Shown here: positions 1 to 8,050 of the stretch, one piece after another
How the letters are laid out: every line of letters begins with the position of its first letter
Position numbering within the stretch: position 1 is the stretch's first letter
Assembly (NCBI GenBank): GCA_002399565.1
Contig: DHDW01000026.1
Coordinates: 36,355-50,973 of the forward strand
DNA from: Bacteroidales bacterium UBA4866
GTDB taxonomy: Bacteria; Bacteroidota; Bacteroidia; Bacteroidales; P3
Reading direction: 5' to 3'
Length of the DNA: 14,619 nt
The notes under the pieces: generated by a model
What the model saw: only the letters and a program-made list of their open reading frames with translations
Databases searched by the model: none
What the model was told of the DNA's origin: nothing
Program-made: the position numbers and the translations under genes

Positions 1-812
1 TGGCATACTGTGTAATAAAGCTCTCTATTATCAGCTGTTAGAGTTGCTCCACCTTCGTTATAAACGCTGTTGAAAGGCTCTTCAAGTGGAAATCCCTTGT
101 CGTAATTGCCGTCCTCTTTCTTGGAAGATAAACAGAAAATCTCCTTTTGAACAACATTATCCTTTGCATAAAAAGAATTGTCTTCTTCTTCCTTCACATA
201 CATTCTTCTTGTGAAGAATATCTTTTCTCTGTCGTGAGATATGAAAGGGAGAAACTCATCATCTTTGGTGGATATATGTTGAATGGCATAAGGATTAAAT
301 TCAACTGGATTAGATTTTGTTTCGGATATGAAAGAAGACCATTGAAGATAGTTGTTAGCTTCATTAATCAAGCTATCGGTTATGTAAGGGTCGTCGAAGG
401 CAAGTTTCTGGAATTTATTTAAGTTGACAACGCATGAATCAAATCTTTCGTAGGTGTAGTCAATTAGTCCCAGATAATAGTATAGCAGGGGATGGGAGTA
501 GTTGGGGCATATCTCCAAAACCTTAGGGAAGAACTTTTCAATTGTTGCATTGTTTGAAAGTCTTGCTCCAATAAGTCCAATAAGAAAATAGGGTGTTGCA
601 AATTCTGGCTCTTTAACTATTAGCTCTCTAAATTGTTTTGAGGCATCATCTAAATTGCCATCTAAATAGGTGTTATAGGCTTTTTCAAAATCTTTCTTAG
701 TCTTTTTATTAATGTCTTCACTGCATGGGTCGTATTCCAGGATATGTTTTTCCTGTGAAAAAGCACTCTGGAGAGAAACTAAAATCAAAAAGAATGCAAT
801 GAAGTGTTTCAT
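1..812 (-). CDS. PorE-like TPR/PD40 protein, N-terminal part (T9SS-associated)
   Basis: This gene starts at 812 and stays open for 270 codons to the window edge, so its 3' end is missing. Residues 1-19 form a signal peptide (MKHFIAFFLILVSLQSAFS, then QEKH). Residues of about 37-130 read as TPR-type helices. From about residue 165 the pattern is that of PD40 beta-propeller blades: FLPFISHDREKIFFTRR, and later NEGGATLTADNRELYYTVC. A TPR followed by a PD40 propeller is the N-terminal order of PorE-type T9SS proteins, which normally continue into an OmpA-like peptidoglycan-binding domain; that part lies outside the window. The role in anchoring the secretion complex in the periplasm is inferred from family knowledge. 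The start lies 11 bases after the SRPBCC stop codon, so the two genes are probably cotranscribed. Other TPR/PD40/OmpA paralogues exist in this phylum, so PorE itself is not certain. Confidence 0.8.
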   Translation of the reverse strand, partial: MKHFIAFFLILVSLQSAFSQEKHILEYDPCSEDINKKTKKDFEKAYNTYLDGNLDDASKQFRELIVKEPEFATPYFLIGLIGARLSNNATIEKFFPKVLEICPNYSHPLLYYYLGLIDYTYERFDSCVVNLNKFQKLAFDDPYITDSLINEANNYLQWSSFISETKSNPVEFNPYAIQHISTKDDEFLPFISHDREKIFFTRRMYVKEEEDNSFYAKDNVVQKEIFCLSSKKEDGNYDKGFPLEEPFNSVYNEGGATLTADNRELYYTVC

Positions 813-823
813 AACAATAAAAG

Positions 824-1240
824 CTAATAATTGTTTTCCATTTTTTCTTTCAATTTGTCAACCAAAACATCCATAAAATTTTGCAAAGGCTTTTTAACCA
901 TCATCGACATCATTGGGTTAATATCTAAATTGAAAAAAGACCTAACCTTTGTTTTTGAGTCATTAATAGAATCAAACTCCCAATTGAAAGTGAAAGGAAA
1001 AGGACTTGATATGTCTTTGTCATTAACAATTACAATTGAAGTAAAGGGAGTCTTGTTTGAAATTTCCATTCCAAAATCAGTCAATCCTGTAACCTTAAAA
1101 GAACATTTTTCTTTTGTAGCCTTCCAATTCTCCACCTTATCGGGAACAAGTAGAGAGAAATTAGTAAAGTCAGAGAGAAAATTAAAAATTTTCTCTGCTG
1201 AAGAATTTATTTCAACTTCTTTGCTTTCAACCTTTGCCAT
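824..1240 (-). CDS. SRPBCC-fold (START-like) family protein, 138 aa
   Basis: The protein is small and soluble, with no signal peptide or membrane segment. The opening (KVESKEVEINSSAEKIFNFLSDFTNF) is typical of the SRPBCC/polyketide cyclase-like fold: a beta strand, the S/P-A-E-x-I/V-F-x-F-L helix, then a V-P-D-K-V-E-N-W segment. A long C-terminal helix (residues about 113-136, KPLQNFMDVLVDKLKEKME) would close the hydrophobic cavity. Members bind lipids or other hydrophobic ligands; the substrate here is unknown. It sits between pyrE and the PorE-like gene on the same strand. From memory, SRPBCC genes next to pyrE and a Nudix gene recur in Bacteroidota. A terminator-like hairpin ends only 14 bases upstream of the start, so the origin of its transcription is unclear. 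An antisense frame of similar length overlaps it but has no protein-like features. Confidence 0.85.
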   Translation of the reverse strand: MAKVESKEVEINSSAEKIFNFLSDFTNFSLLVPDKVENWKATKEKCSFKVTGLTDFGMEISNKTPFTSIVIVNDKDISSPFPFTFNWEFDSINDSKTKVRSFFNLDINPMMSMMVKKPLQNFMDVLVDKLKEKMENNY

Positions 1241-1254
1241 AAGTTTTTTTGTAT

Positions 1255-1282
1255 AAAAAAAGGCGTTAAAATATAACGCCTT
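1255..1282 (-). terminator. Rho-independent terminator after pyrE
   Basis: Read on the minus strand, a perfect 9-bp stem (AAGGCGTTA / TAACGCCTT) closes a 5-base loop (1282 to 1260) and runs straight into a stretch of T. It begins 19 bases past the pyrE stop codon. It should end pyrE transcription. Because it lies just before the SRPBCC start, some read-through may feed that gene. Confidence 0.85.
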
Positions 1283-1301
1283 AGTGGTTATTAAAATATT
1301 T

Positions 1302-1958
1302 CTATCCGTTCATTCTTTCCTCTGACCACTTCTCTGGATTCATTCTCCATTTGTTCAAAGAAATTAAATCTTCTTCCTTAATATAACTTTCTTCCTTAGC
1401 TGTTTCAATTAAGGTGTCATAGTTTGTAATTGTTGCTAAAGGAACATCTTTTTCTTTAAAAGCTGCTTCAGAAATATCCAATCCATAAGTGAAGATTGCT
1501 ACCATTCCTTTAACGATGCAACCTGCTTCTCTTAAAGTGTCAACAACTTGCAAGCTGCTTTTGCCTGTGGAAATCAAATCTTCAATAACAAGAACTGTTT
1601 GTCCTGCTTTAATATCTCCTTCAATTTTATTTGTAAGTCCATGTTGTTTTTCTTGAGGACGAACATAAATAAAAGGTTTGCCCAAATCTTGAGCAACCAA
1701 AACTCCTTGAGCAATACCTCCTGTTGCAACTCCTGCAATTACATCAACTTCTGCAAAAATTTCATTTATTTTTGAAACAAATTGTTGTCGAATAAAAGTT
1801 CTTATCTCTGGATAAGAAAGAGTTACTCGATTATCGCAATAAATTGGAGATTTTCTTCCTGAAGCCCATGTAAAAGGATTTTCATTATTCAATTTAATTG
1901 CTTTAATTTGCAAAAGAAATCGAGAGGCCTGTATGGCTGTATCATTATTAACTTTCAT
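1302..1958 (-). CDS. pyrE: Orotate phosphoribosyltransferase
   Basis: PyrE joins orotate to PRPP to give orotidine 5'-monophosphate in de novo pyrimidine synthesis (cytoplasm). The 218-residue product matches the family length. Visible landmarks are IKLNNENPFTWASGRKSPIY (residues 21-40), followed by CDNR, typical of Bacteroidota PyrE; GVATGGIAQG (76-85); RPQEKQHG (100-107) with the loop lysine and histidine; and the PRPP-binding motif VLVIEDLISTGKSS (122-135). The start was set at ATG 1958 (MKVNNDTAIQASRF), where family alignments begin. An upstream in-frame ATG at 2003 would add 15 hydrophobic residues that look like spurious translation. A terminator follows the gene. The start codon lies one base from that of the divergent Nudix gene, so the pyrE promoter must lie inside Nudix coding sequence. 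Confidence 0.96.
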   Translation of the reverse strand: MKVNNDTAIQASRFLLQIKAIKLNNENPFTWASGRKSPIYCDNRVTLSYPEIRTFIRQQFVSKINEIFAEVDVIAGVATGGIAQGVLVAQDLGKPFIYVRPQEKQHGLTNKIEGDIKAGQTVLVIEDLISTGKSSLQVVDTLREAGCIVKGMVAIFTYGLDISEAAFKEKDVPLATITNYDTLIETAKEESYIKEEDLISLNKWRMNPEKWSEERMNG

Positions 1959-1959
1959 A

Positions 1960-2586
1960 ATGCAAAAATATAACATTTTCACTAAATACCATAGCGTTTG
2001 CATAACAAATCAACCGCTTAAAACATTAAACGTTGATGATAAGCAAATTATTGAGTGTGATAAAAATAATTTTCTCCAAATTCCATTTTTATCTCTCTTG
2101 GAAGAGAAGCCAAATAAGAAATCAATAATAGTATATGTTGCTGACATAGATGCGTCTATTGTATTTTTACATGTAATAAAAAGCTATGTATTTGTTCAAG
2201 CTGCAGGAGGGTTAGTACGCAATCATAATAATCAATTATTATTTATTTTTAGAAATAGGAAATGGGATTTGCCTAAAGGACATAGAGAAGTTGGAGAAGA
2301 AATAGACCAAACAGCTTTAAGGGAAGTTAGAGAGGAGTGTGGACTGAATGATTTGGAAATTGTAAGTCAATTGGGAATAACCTACCATACTTATTATATG
2401 AATGGACGTCATGAACTTAAAGAAACTCATTGGTATAATATGAAAACCTCCGAAATGGAGCTAATTGCCCAAAAAGAAGAAGGGATTGAAAAAGCTGAGT
2501 GGATAGGAAAGGATAAAATTGATGAGGTTGTAGCTGATTGTTTTTTGAGTTTAAGAGATTTATTGGATAATACGGAATTGTTTTAA
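1960..2586 (+). CDS. Nudix hydrolase, 208 aa
   Basis: The Nudix box is complete at residues 107-129: GHREVGEEIDQTALREVREE followed by CGL, fitting Gx5Ex7REUxEExGU, with the metal-binding glutamates present. It is preceded by AAGGLVRN and by FRNRKWDLPKG, a typical Nudix entry strand. About 85 residues lie N-terminal to the core, an extension seen in many Bacteroidota Nudix proteins beside pyrE. The substrate cannot be read from the sequence; a nucleoside diphosphate derivative is the family default. I chose ATG 1960 because the text from MQKYNIFTKYHSVCITN onward looks like a natural N-terminus. An in-frame ATG at 1933 would add nine residues overlapping the pyrE start. The gene diverges from pyrE and converges on ispF. 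Confidence 0.92.
   Translation: MQKYNIFTKYHSVCITNQPLKTLNVDDKQIIECDKNNFLQIPFLSLLEEKPNKKSIIVYVADIDASIVFLHVIKSYVFVQAAGGLVRNHNNQLLFIFRNRKWDLPKGHREVGEEIDQTALREVREECGLNDLEIVSQLGITYHTYYMNGRHELKETHWYNMKTSEMELIAQKEEGIEKAEWIGKDKIDEVVADCFLSLRDLLDNTELF
1963..1970 (-). promoter_or_regulatory. Candidate -7 element for pyrE
   Basis: On the minus strand TATTTTTG matches the Bacteroidota -7 consensus TAnnTTTG exactly. It ends 4 bases before the pyrE ATG and lies within codons 2-4 of the Nudix gene. I see no convincing -33 TTTG at the usual distance. If it is used, transcription would begin at about the A of the start codon, giving a leaderless mRNA. AT-rich sequence makes chance matches likely. Confidence 0.35.
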
Positions 2587-2590
2587 GGGA

Positions 2591-2658
2591 GTTTAGTTGT
2601 TTATTAGTTTAGTTGATTGTTTTTACGCCTAAACATCTCAACACCTTAACGACTCAAC
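2591..2658. repeat. Inverted 8-base-period array between Nudix gene and ispF
   Basis: GTT recurs in exact 8-base phase at 2591, 2599 and 2607 (units GTTTAGTT, GTTTATTA, GTTTAGTT). After a short spacer, AAC recurs in 8-base phase at 2632, 2640, 2648 and 2656 (units AACATCTC, AACACCTT, AACGACTC). The two arms are imperfect reverse complements: about 21 of 29 positions match when 2591-2619 is laid against the complement of 2630-2658. The array covers the convergent gap and runs into the last codons of ispF. It could fold as a long imperfect hairpin and act as a bidirectional terminator; that role is inference. Confidence 0.6.
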
Positions 2659-3122
2659 AAACACACTGAGTGTGCTGCAACTCCTTCTTTTTTGCCTACA
2701 AAACCGAGATGTTCGGTTGTTGTTGCTTTAATGTTTATATCTTCCAGGTCAATATCCATTACTTTTGAAAGAGTTTCTTGCATTTGAGGTATATAGGATG
2801 AGATTTTTGGACTTTGAAGACAGATAATTGTATCAATGTTTTCTATCTTAAATCCTTTTTCTCTAACTTTTTCAATAGTCTCTTTTAATAATATTTTGCT
2901 GTCTATTCCTTTAAACTCTTTATTTGTATCTGGATATAAATAGCCAATATCTCTTAAAGAGGCTGCTCCAAGCAATGAATCAATAATAGCATGTATAAGC
3001 ACATCAGCATCGGAGTGTCCAATTGCTCCAAAAGGACTTTCTATCTTTATTCCTCCCAAGTAAAAAGGGCAGTCTTGTTTTAATTGATGAACATCGTAGC
3101 CAATGCCAACTCTATATTTCAT
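2646..3122 (-). CDS. ispF: 2-C-methyl-D-erythritol 2,4-cyclodiphosphate synthase
   Basis: IspF converts CDP-methylerythritol 2-phosphate to the cyclic diphosphate with release of CMP, a step of the MEP isoprenoid pathway. The product has 158 residues, the usual length. RVGIGYDVHQL supplies the zinc ligands D10 and H12, and GHSDADVLIHAIID supplies H44. Further family blocks are LGAASLRDIGYLYPDTN (with FKGIDSKILL after it) and the C-terminal IKATTTEHLGFVGKKEG. All key residues are present. It is the last gene of the porU-porV-ispF run, 11 bases after the porV stop codon, so it is very likely cotranscribed with the secretion genes although its function is unrelated. Its last codons form part of the octamer-period array. 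Confidence 0.97.
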   Translation of the reverse strand: MKYRVGIGYDVHQLKQDCPFYLGGIKIESPFGAIGHSDADVLIHAIIDSLLGAASLRDIGYLYPDTNKEFKGIDSKILLKETIEKVREKGFKIENIDTIICLQSPKISSYIPQMQETLSKVMDIDLEDINIKATTTEHLGFVGKKEGVAAHSVCLLSR

Positions 3123-3133
3123 TGATTGATTTT

Positions 3134-4324
3134 CTATTTAAAGTCAAATGAAAGAGATAATCTCAAGGTGTTTTTTAAAGGGTGGTTATTTCCAACAGTT
3201 GGAACAAGGTATGCTATATCTAATTGCATAATATTATATTTGAATCCACCACCAAAGGTCATATATTGACGTCCACCTTTTTTAGGGTTTTCGTAGAAGA
3301 ATCCACCTCTAACATAAAGAAACTTATTGTATACCCATTCTGCACCAGCAGAAATGTTTATTTCTTGCATTTCTTCAGTAAATCCATTTGGAGCATCATA
3401 GAATGATTGGAAAACTCCTTGCATAACTCCAACATTATTGTCATAACCTTTAACAATAGCTCTAGTTGAGTCGTCATAAATTGCAGGTGTAGGAACCAAT
3501 AGTTTGTTGAAGTCTAACAAAAGAGAAAGTGAATTAAACTGATTGAAGTCCATTGTATATCTTCCTCCAATACGGAGATTGGCTGGTTGAAATTCTTTTT
3601 GAATGGCTTGAGAGTAAGAAATTTTTGATCCAAGATTAGCAATTTGTAAACCAAGAGCATAAGACTTGTCTTCATTCTCTCCTATTGTTTTTTGATAGTA
3701 AAGTCCGATATCTGTTCCAAATGCGTTTGCAGCATGAGTAGAAGTTGAACCAACATTTTGTCCTTGAGTTAAATCAGAACGTATGTATCTTCCAGTTACT
3801 GAAGCTGAAAAATTATCAGATAGTTTCATTGAGTAAGCAAGGTCAAGTGCAAATTCGTTTGGTTTAAAGTTTCCTTTGTTTTCTGCATTAACATCATAAA
3901 AGTCGATGCTCCCTAAAGAGAAATAAGTTAATGAACCTCCAACTGCACTTCTTTCGTTTATTTTGTAGAAAGCAGAAAGATAAGATAGGTCAATATCTCC
4001 AACCAAATCCCTAAGCCATGGAGTATAAGAGAATGAAACTCCTGCTGATTTTTCTGCAAATGCCAATTTAGCTGCGTTATAGTGTATTGAGTTTGCATCA
4101 GGTGTTGTCGCAACTCCAATATCTCCCATAGCTCCAGAACGAGAATCAGGTGCAATTAAAAGTAATGGGACACCAGTGCTTATTACTCTTACTCCATCTT
4201 CAATTTTTTGACGAAGTATTACATCATTATTGTCTAACGTTTGAGCTTTTAGAGTTTTGTTGCTTATTAATGTTACAACAATTAAAAGATATAGAGCTGT
4301 TCTTTTCACTTTTGATATTTTCAT
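3134..4324 (-). CDS. porV: T9SS outer membrane protein PorV (LptO)
   Basis: PorV is a FadL-like outer-membrane beta-barrel. It collects T9SS cargo from the translocon and hands it to the PorU sortase/attachment complex. The 396-residue product has a signal peptide (cleavage expected near LKA/QT, residues 25-29). The family signature then follows: VPLLLIAPDSRSGAMGDIGV and, just after, PDANSIHYNAAKLAFAE (about 53-92). Alternating strand patterns fill the rest, ending LRLSLSFDFK with an aromatic near the C-terminus, as expected of an outer-membrane barrel. It lies 76 bases downstream of porU on the same strand, a pairing well known in the phylum, and 11 bases before ispF. The region before its start is A/G-rich without a classical Shine-Dalgarno sequence, which is normal for this phylum. 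Confidence 0.95.
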   Translation of the reverse strand: MKISKVKRTALYLLIVVTLISNKTLKAQTLDNNDVILRQKIEDGVRVISTGVPLLLIAPDSRSGAMGDIGVATTPDANSIHYNAAKLAFAEKSAGVSFSYTPWLRDLVGDIDLSYLSAFYKINERSAVGGSLTYFSLGSIDFYDVNAENKGNFKPNEFALDLAYSMKLSDNFSASVTGRYIRSDLTQGQNVGSTSTHAANAFGTDIGLYYQKTIGENEDKSYALGLQIANLGSKISYSQAIQKEFQPANLRIGGRYTMDFNQFNSLSLLLDFNKLLVPTPAIYDDSTRAIVKGYDNNVGVMQGVFQSFYDAPNGFTEEMQEINISAGAEWVYNKFLYVRGGFFYENPKKGGRQYMTFGGGFKYNIMQLDIAYLVPTVGNNHPLKNTLRLSLSFDFK

Positions 4325-4400
4325 TTCTGTTTTTCTCTTTTGTTAAATTGAAGTTTATAAAACGATATAAATTATAGTTTATTATTCTTATCTGAATTTT

Positions 4401-7400
4401 TTACAGGATTACCAATTTTTTTGATTCAGTGTATTCTTTTCCGTTTTCAGTATTTATAAGCATTCTGTAAATGTAAATTCCTGACTTAAGTTTTTGACCT
4501 CCATCAGTTGTGCCATCCCATTGTATTGGTCCTATGGTGTATCCGTTTGAAGGATTATTTACAGGAATTGTTTTAACTCTCATGCCTGCAGTGTTGAAAA
4601 TATGTATTTCGGCACTTTTGATTTTTGAGCTTTGATTATGTTCTAAAAAGAAACTTGTTGAATTTTTAAAAGGATTAGGGAAGTTTTTCAGATTAGAAAA
4701 TGTCTCTTCATTTTTACTTATAACATTGAATGTTATGGTTGCTGATGAAGAGAAATTGAATATATTCCATGCTTTTAGGGTTAGAGTGTGTTCTCCTTCG
4801 TTTAAAGAGTAGAATGGAAATCTTATGTAACCTTTATTGGCATCAAATTGATCTTGTTCAAAGAAATCATTTAAAATAAATGTGTTGGCTGCATTATCAA
4901 GGGTTGCTGTTAGGTCGTGCCCTAATCCACTTCCAACAGTGTTGATTGCAATATTGTCAGAAACAACAGCATAAAGTTCAGGATTTTCATTTGTTATTCC
5001 TCCAGAACGGAAATTACTGTCTCCTATATAGAGTTTTACAACAGGTCTTGTTTCAACAATAATTACGCTGTTATCAATTCCTCCAACAACAAACTTATCA
5101 CAATATCCACCAGCATCAGAACTGTCAGAATATGCATAATAGCTTAATTTTCCATAACCATAATTATAGGCAATGTCTTTTGGCATAGTAAAACTATGAG
5201 TGAAGAGTCCATTTTCAACTTTGGTTTTTGATTTGTGAAGGATGTTTTTTTGTTGTTCAAAGTCTAATATAGAGCCATTGTTTTCATTGTCTAAGGTGTA
5301 ATAAGTACTTGACTTATCAAATAATGTGATTTGTATTTCTCCATTAAAATCTTCCATGAAATTTGAATCAGCATCCATAATTTTTCCACTGATAGTAACA
5401 TTTGATAATGCTTTTAAAGTGTCGTTTTCAACCTCTGGATCAATTCCATTAATGCTTGTTGTAACTACATTGTATTGAGGAAGACTAATCCTAAGTGCAG
5501 GGTCACCCAAAAGAATAACACATCTTTGATCTGAACTATTATTAACATTGTTATTTTTTGTTGCGGTATAAGCTTCTCCAAATGTTCTTGTTTTGTTATT
5601 ATTGAGAGGTTCTAAAATATTTTGATGAAATAGTTTGTTTACCAGATCATTTGCACTAATAGGTCTTGACGCAGAAATTAAAGCAATCATTCCTCCATTT
5701 CTATTATATAAAGAATATTCTGCGGCTGAAGGTTTGTCAACCATATCATAACGTGCAAAAGAGCATGTTGAAGTAATCATAATTGGCAAAGAATTATAGT
5801 TAGTCCATCCCATTATGTCGGTAATGGTTATTAATCTTTCACTTGAAAGATGGTCTTCAGAGCCATGTCCAACATAATTAAAAATCAAACAACCTTTTTT
5901 CATTTGCTGGTTAATTGCTTTTGATGCATCTGGATAAGTGCTTCCTGAGGAGGATGCATATTGTTTGTAAGCATCAGAATATATTTTGATAGCATTTATT
6001 TGAGGTTGTTGAAGTTTGGTTTGTTCAAAAATGTTTTCTACATCTTTAATGAAATAACCATCATTCTTGTCTGCATCATCAGCAGTTAAAACTGAATAAT
6101 TTCTCCAATCAGTAATTTTATCCTTAGTTAAAATATCTTTTCTCAAAAGGTATCGTTCTGATTTGTCAACCATATTATCAGCTTGTTCAATTGTAGAAAC
6201 AGGGAAACGACCTATACCAATCTTTAAAGAGTCTCTTAAATACATCGGTAAAAGTCCTTTTGCATTAGGAGAAAGATAGCCTATAAAATCTTCTGCAGGA
6301 AAATTATCCTTATCTAATGATTTGTTATTCATTTGATATGTTAAAACAAAATTATTATTATACTTTAAAATGTTCTTGTTGTCGAAGGTTCCATCACCAA
6401 ATAATAAAACATTTTTAGGATTTTTCCCCTCAGGAAGATATTTATTATAAAGCATCCTTAGATATTCCTTATAAGCTAAAAAATCAGGAGTCCCAGAAGA
6501 AAATTCATTATAAACTTGTTCTGTTGTAACAACCTTTGTAGTTAAATTGTTATGCACTTTGTGTATTTCGGCCAAACGATTAGCCTGTTCAAGGAAAATA
6601 GGGTGAGTAATTATTACATAATCTGCAGCTTCAGATGCGTGAAGGTTTTGGTTTATAACCTTACCAATTGGCTTTATGGTGTTGAAATTTGAATTATTGT
6701 TGAAAACAACAATATCTCTTAAACTATCGCTTAGAAGATTGAAATTATATGTTTTGTCAGTTAAATTGTAATTCCCAATTATTTGAGTAGGATTAATCCA
6801 ATTTGTTACATCCCAAACAATAACATTATCGTTTTGAACATTTGAAATAACATTATTTACAACTTGATTTGTTCCCAAAAACTCTGTTGTTTTGTATTTT
6901 AAAATTGCTGGAAAGGTGTATTGAAGCTTTTTATCATAGTTTACTAATATATAATTCAACCAGCCTTTTGAAAGAGAGTTGCCTTGAAATGTTACACTTA
7001 CTTTATTATTTGCAGTCTTAATGTTATTAATTGTTCTTCTAATTGTTTTATCATTTGGATATGGTACTCCGTCACTCGTTATTGGTAAAAAAGTGATAGT
7101 ATCAATCATTGTGTTATTATAGTTAAACACAAATGAAGTTGTAATCTCGCTTTGAGCAGCAGGTTTATACTCAATAATTGCAGGTTTAATCAGATTGTTG
7201 TTTCCATCAACTAATGGTGTTCTCAAATCTAATGGATATTCTTCTGTTTTATTAACAATAAATTGTTTTCCCATCCAAAGTGTTCCACTTTCAAAAACAT
7301 TAACTAACTCTTGTTTTGAAAGAAAATAATCTCTTGTAGAAATTGATGTTGTGTCAGCAACTAAACCTTGATTTGAAATTGAACTAATTCTTTTCTTTTG

Positions 7401-7865
7401 ACCTATTGAGTCGCTAAAAGTAACAAAATAGGAGTATTGGTCAGAATATGGATGAAGATTGAAACTCCAAATATCTTCATTTTTATTATAATCCCATGTT
7501 GTTCCTCCTTCTCCATAAAAAATCACATAACCTCCTTGGGAGAAATTATTATTTGGATCGTAAACAAAAATTGAGTTTTCCAATAAGTCGGAATAAGTGC
7601 AAAGGGAATTATTTGAAGAAATTGGTCTCCCTCCATTTCCATAGATTGATAATTTAGAAGAATTGATTTTTTCTGCAGGAACACCCATTGCAATAAAATC
7701 ATTGTAGGTTATTTTATATAACCCAGAAGAGGAGATAGAAAATTTATACCAATCTCCATGTGCCAAAACAGAGGAATCGGGATAACTAATGGATTGAGCA
7801 TATAATCCACCACTCAATGTCATAAGGCTTATAATAAGCAATTTAATAAGGTTTGTCTTTCCCAT
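4401..7865 (-). CDS. porU: T9SS C-terminal signal peptidase (sortase) PorU
   Basis: PorU is the cell-surface gingipain-like cysteine protease that cleaves the C-terminal signal of T9SS cargo and transfers the cargo to its surface anchor. The product has 1154 residues. A signal peptide (MGKTNLIKLLIISLMTLSGG, then LYAQS) leads into a long beta-rich N-terminal region. The peptidase C25 domain carries the catalytic pair: H667 in FNYVGHGSEDH and C701 in ITSTCSFARYD. An Ig-like region follows, then a C-terminal domain from about residue 1060 (FPNPF at 1062-1066, ending YTESKKLVIL), which PorU is known to retain. I set the start at ATG 7865; an in-frame TTG at 7883 would add six residues before the lysine of the signal peptide and is unlikely. 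It heads the porU-porV-ispF run. Confidence 0.96.
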   Translation of the reverse strand: MGKTNLIKLLIISLMTLSGGLYAQSISYPDSSVLAHGDWYKFSISSSGLYKITYNDFIAMGVPAEKINSSKLSIYGNGGRPISSNNSLCTYSDLLENSIFVYDPNNNFSQGGYVIFYGEGGTTWDYNKNEDIWSFNLHPYSDQYSYFVTFSDSIGQKKRISSISNQGLVADTTSISTRDYFLSKQELVNVFESGTLWMGKQFIVNKTEEYPLDLRTPLVDGNNNLIKPAIIEYKPAAQSEITTSFVFNYNNTMIDTITFLPITSDGVPYPNDKTIRRTINNIKTANNKVSVTFQGNSLSKGWLNYILVNYDKKLQYTFPAILKYKTTEFLGTNQVVNNVISNVQNDNVIVWDVTNWINPTQIIGNYNLTDKTYNFNLLSDSLRDIVVFNNNSNFNTIKPIGKVINQNLHASEAADYVIITHPIFLEQANRLAEIHKVHNNLTTKVVTTEQVYNEFSSGTPDFLAYKEYLRMLYNKYLPEGKNPKNVLLFGDGTFDNKNILKYNNNFVLTYQMNNKSLDKDNFPAEDFIGYLSPNAKGLLPMYLRDSLKIGIGRFPVSTIEQADNMVDKSERYLLRKDILTKDKITDWRNYSVLTADDADKNDGYFIKDVENIFEQTKLQQPQINAIKIYSDAYKQYASSSGSTYPDASKAINQQMKKGCLIFNYVGHGSEDHLSSERLITITDIMGWTNYNSLPIMITSTCSFARYDMVDKPSAAEYSLYNRNGGMIALISASRPISANDLVNKLFHQNILEPLNNNKTRTFGEAYTATKNNNVNNSSDQRCVILLGDPALRISLPQYNVVTTSINGIDPEVENDTLKALSNVTISGKIMDADSNFMEDFNGEIQITLFDKSSTYYTLDNENNGSILDFEQQKNILHKSKTKVENGLFTHSFTMPKDIAYNYGYGKLSYYAYSDSSDAGGYCDKFVVGGIDNSVIIVETRPVVKLYIGDSNFRSGGITNENPELYAVVSDNIAINTVGSGLGHDLTATLDNAANTFILNDFFEQDQFDANKGYIRFPFYSLNEGEHTLTLKAWNIFNFSSSATITFNVISKNEETFSNLKNFPNPFKNSTSFFLEHNQSSKIKSAEIHIFNTAGMRVKTIPVNNPSNGYTIGPIQWDGTTDGGQKLKSGIYIYRMLINTENGKEYTESKKLVIL

Positions 7866-7981
7866 AACTTGAAATAGATTCAATTAAATTAATTCAGCAA
7901 CAATATAAACACAAAAAATTATTATTTATTGTTGAGCGAAAACCAAAACAAATAAAAATGTTAATTATACATTTTAAATCT

Positions 7982-7990
7982 TGTGGATAA
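7982..7990 (-). other. Single perfect DnaA-box match
   Basis: The minus strand reads TTATCCACA, the consensus DnaA box. I saw no second good match in the gap, so a replication origin is not supported. A lone site could be chance or a DnaA regulatory site. Confidence 0.3.
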
Positions 7991-8050
7991 TTATTTTTTC
8001 ATATTTTTGAAACTTAAAGTACAATAATTCTGTATAATGGATTAAAATTC

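Noticed and set aside
147..422. A 91-codon plus-strand frame near the left edge
   Set aside because: It is antisense to the PorE-like gene, whose frame is open to the window edge and has a signal peptide, TPR and PD40 features.
831..1256. A 141-codon open frame on the plus strand opposite the SRPBCC gene
   Set aside because: It is almost fully antisense to a gene with clear family features. Its translation is rich in Phe, Ser and Leu without domain-like pattern, as expected for a shadow frame in AT-rich DNA.
7866..7883. TTG start at 7883 for porU
   Set aside because: It would add six residues ahead of a normal signal peptide that begins at ATG 7865 with a lysine-containing N-region.
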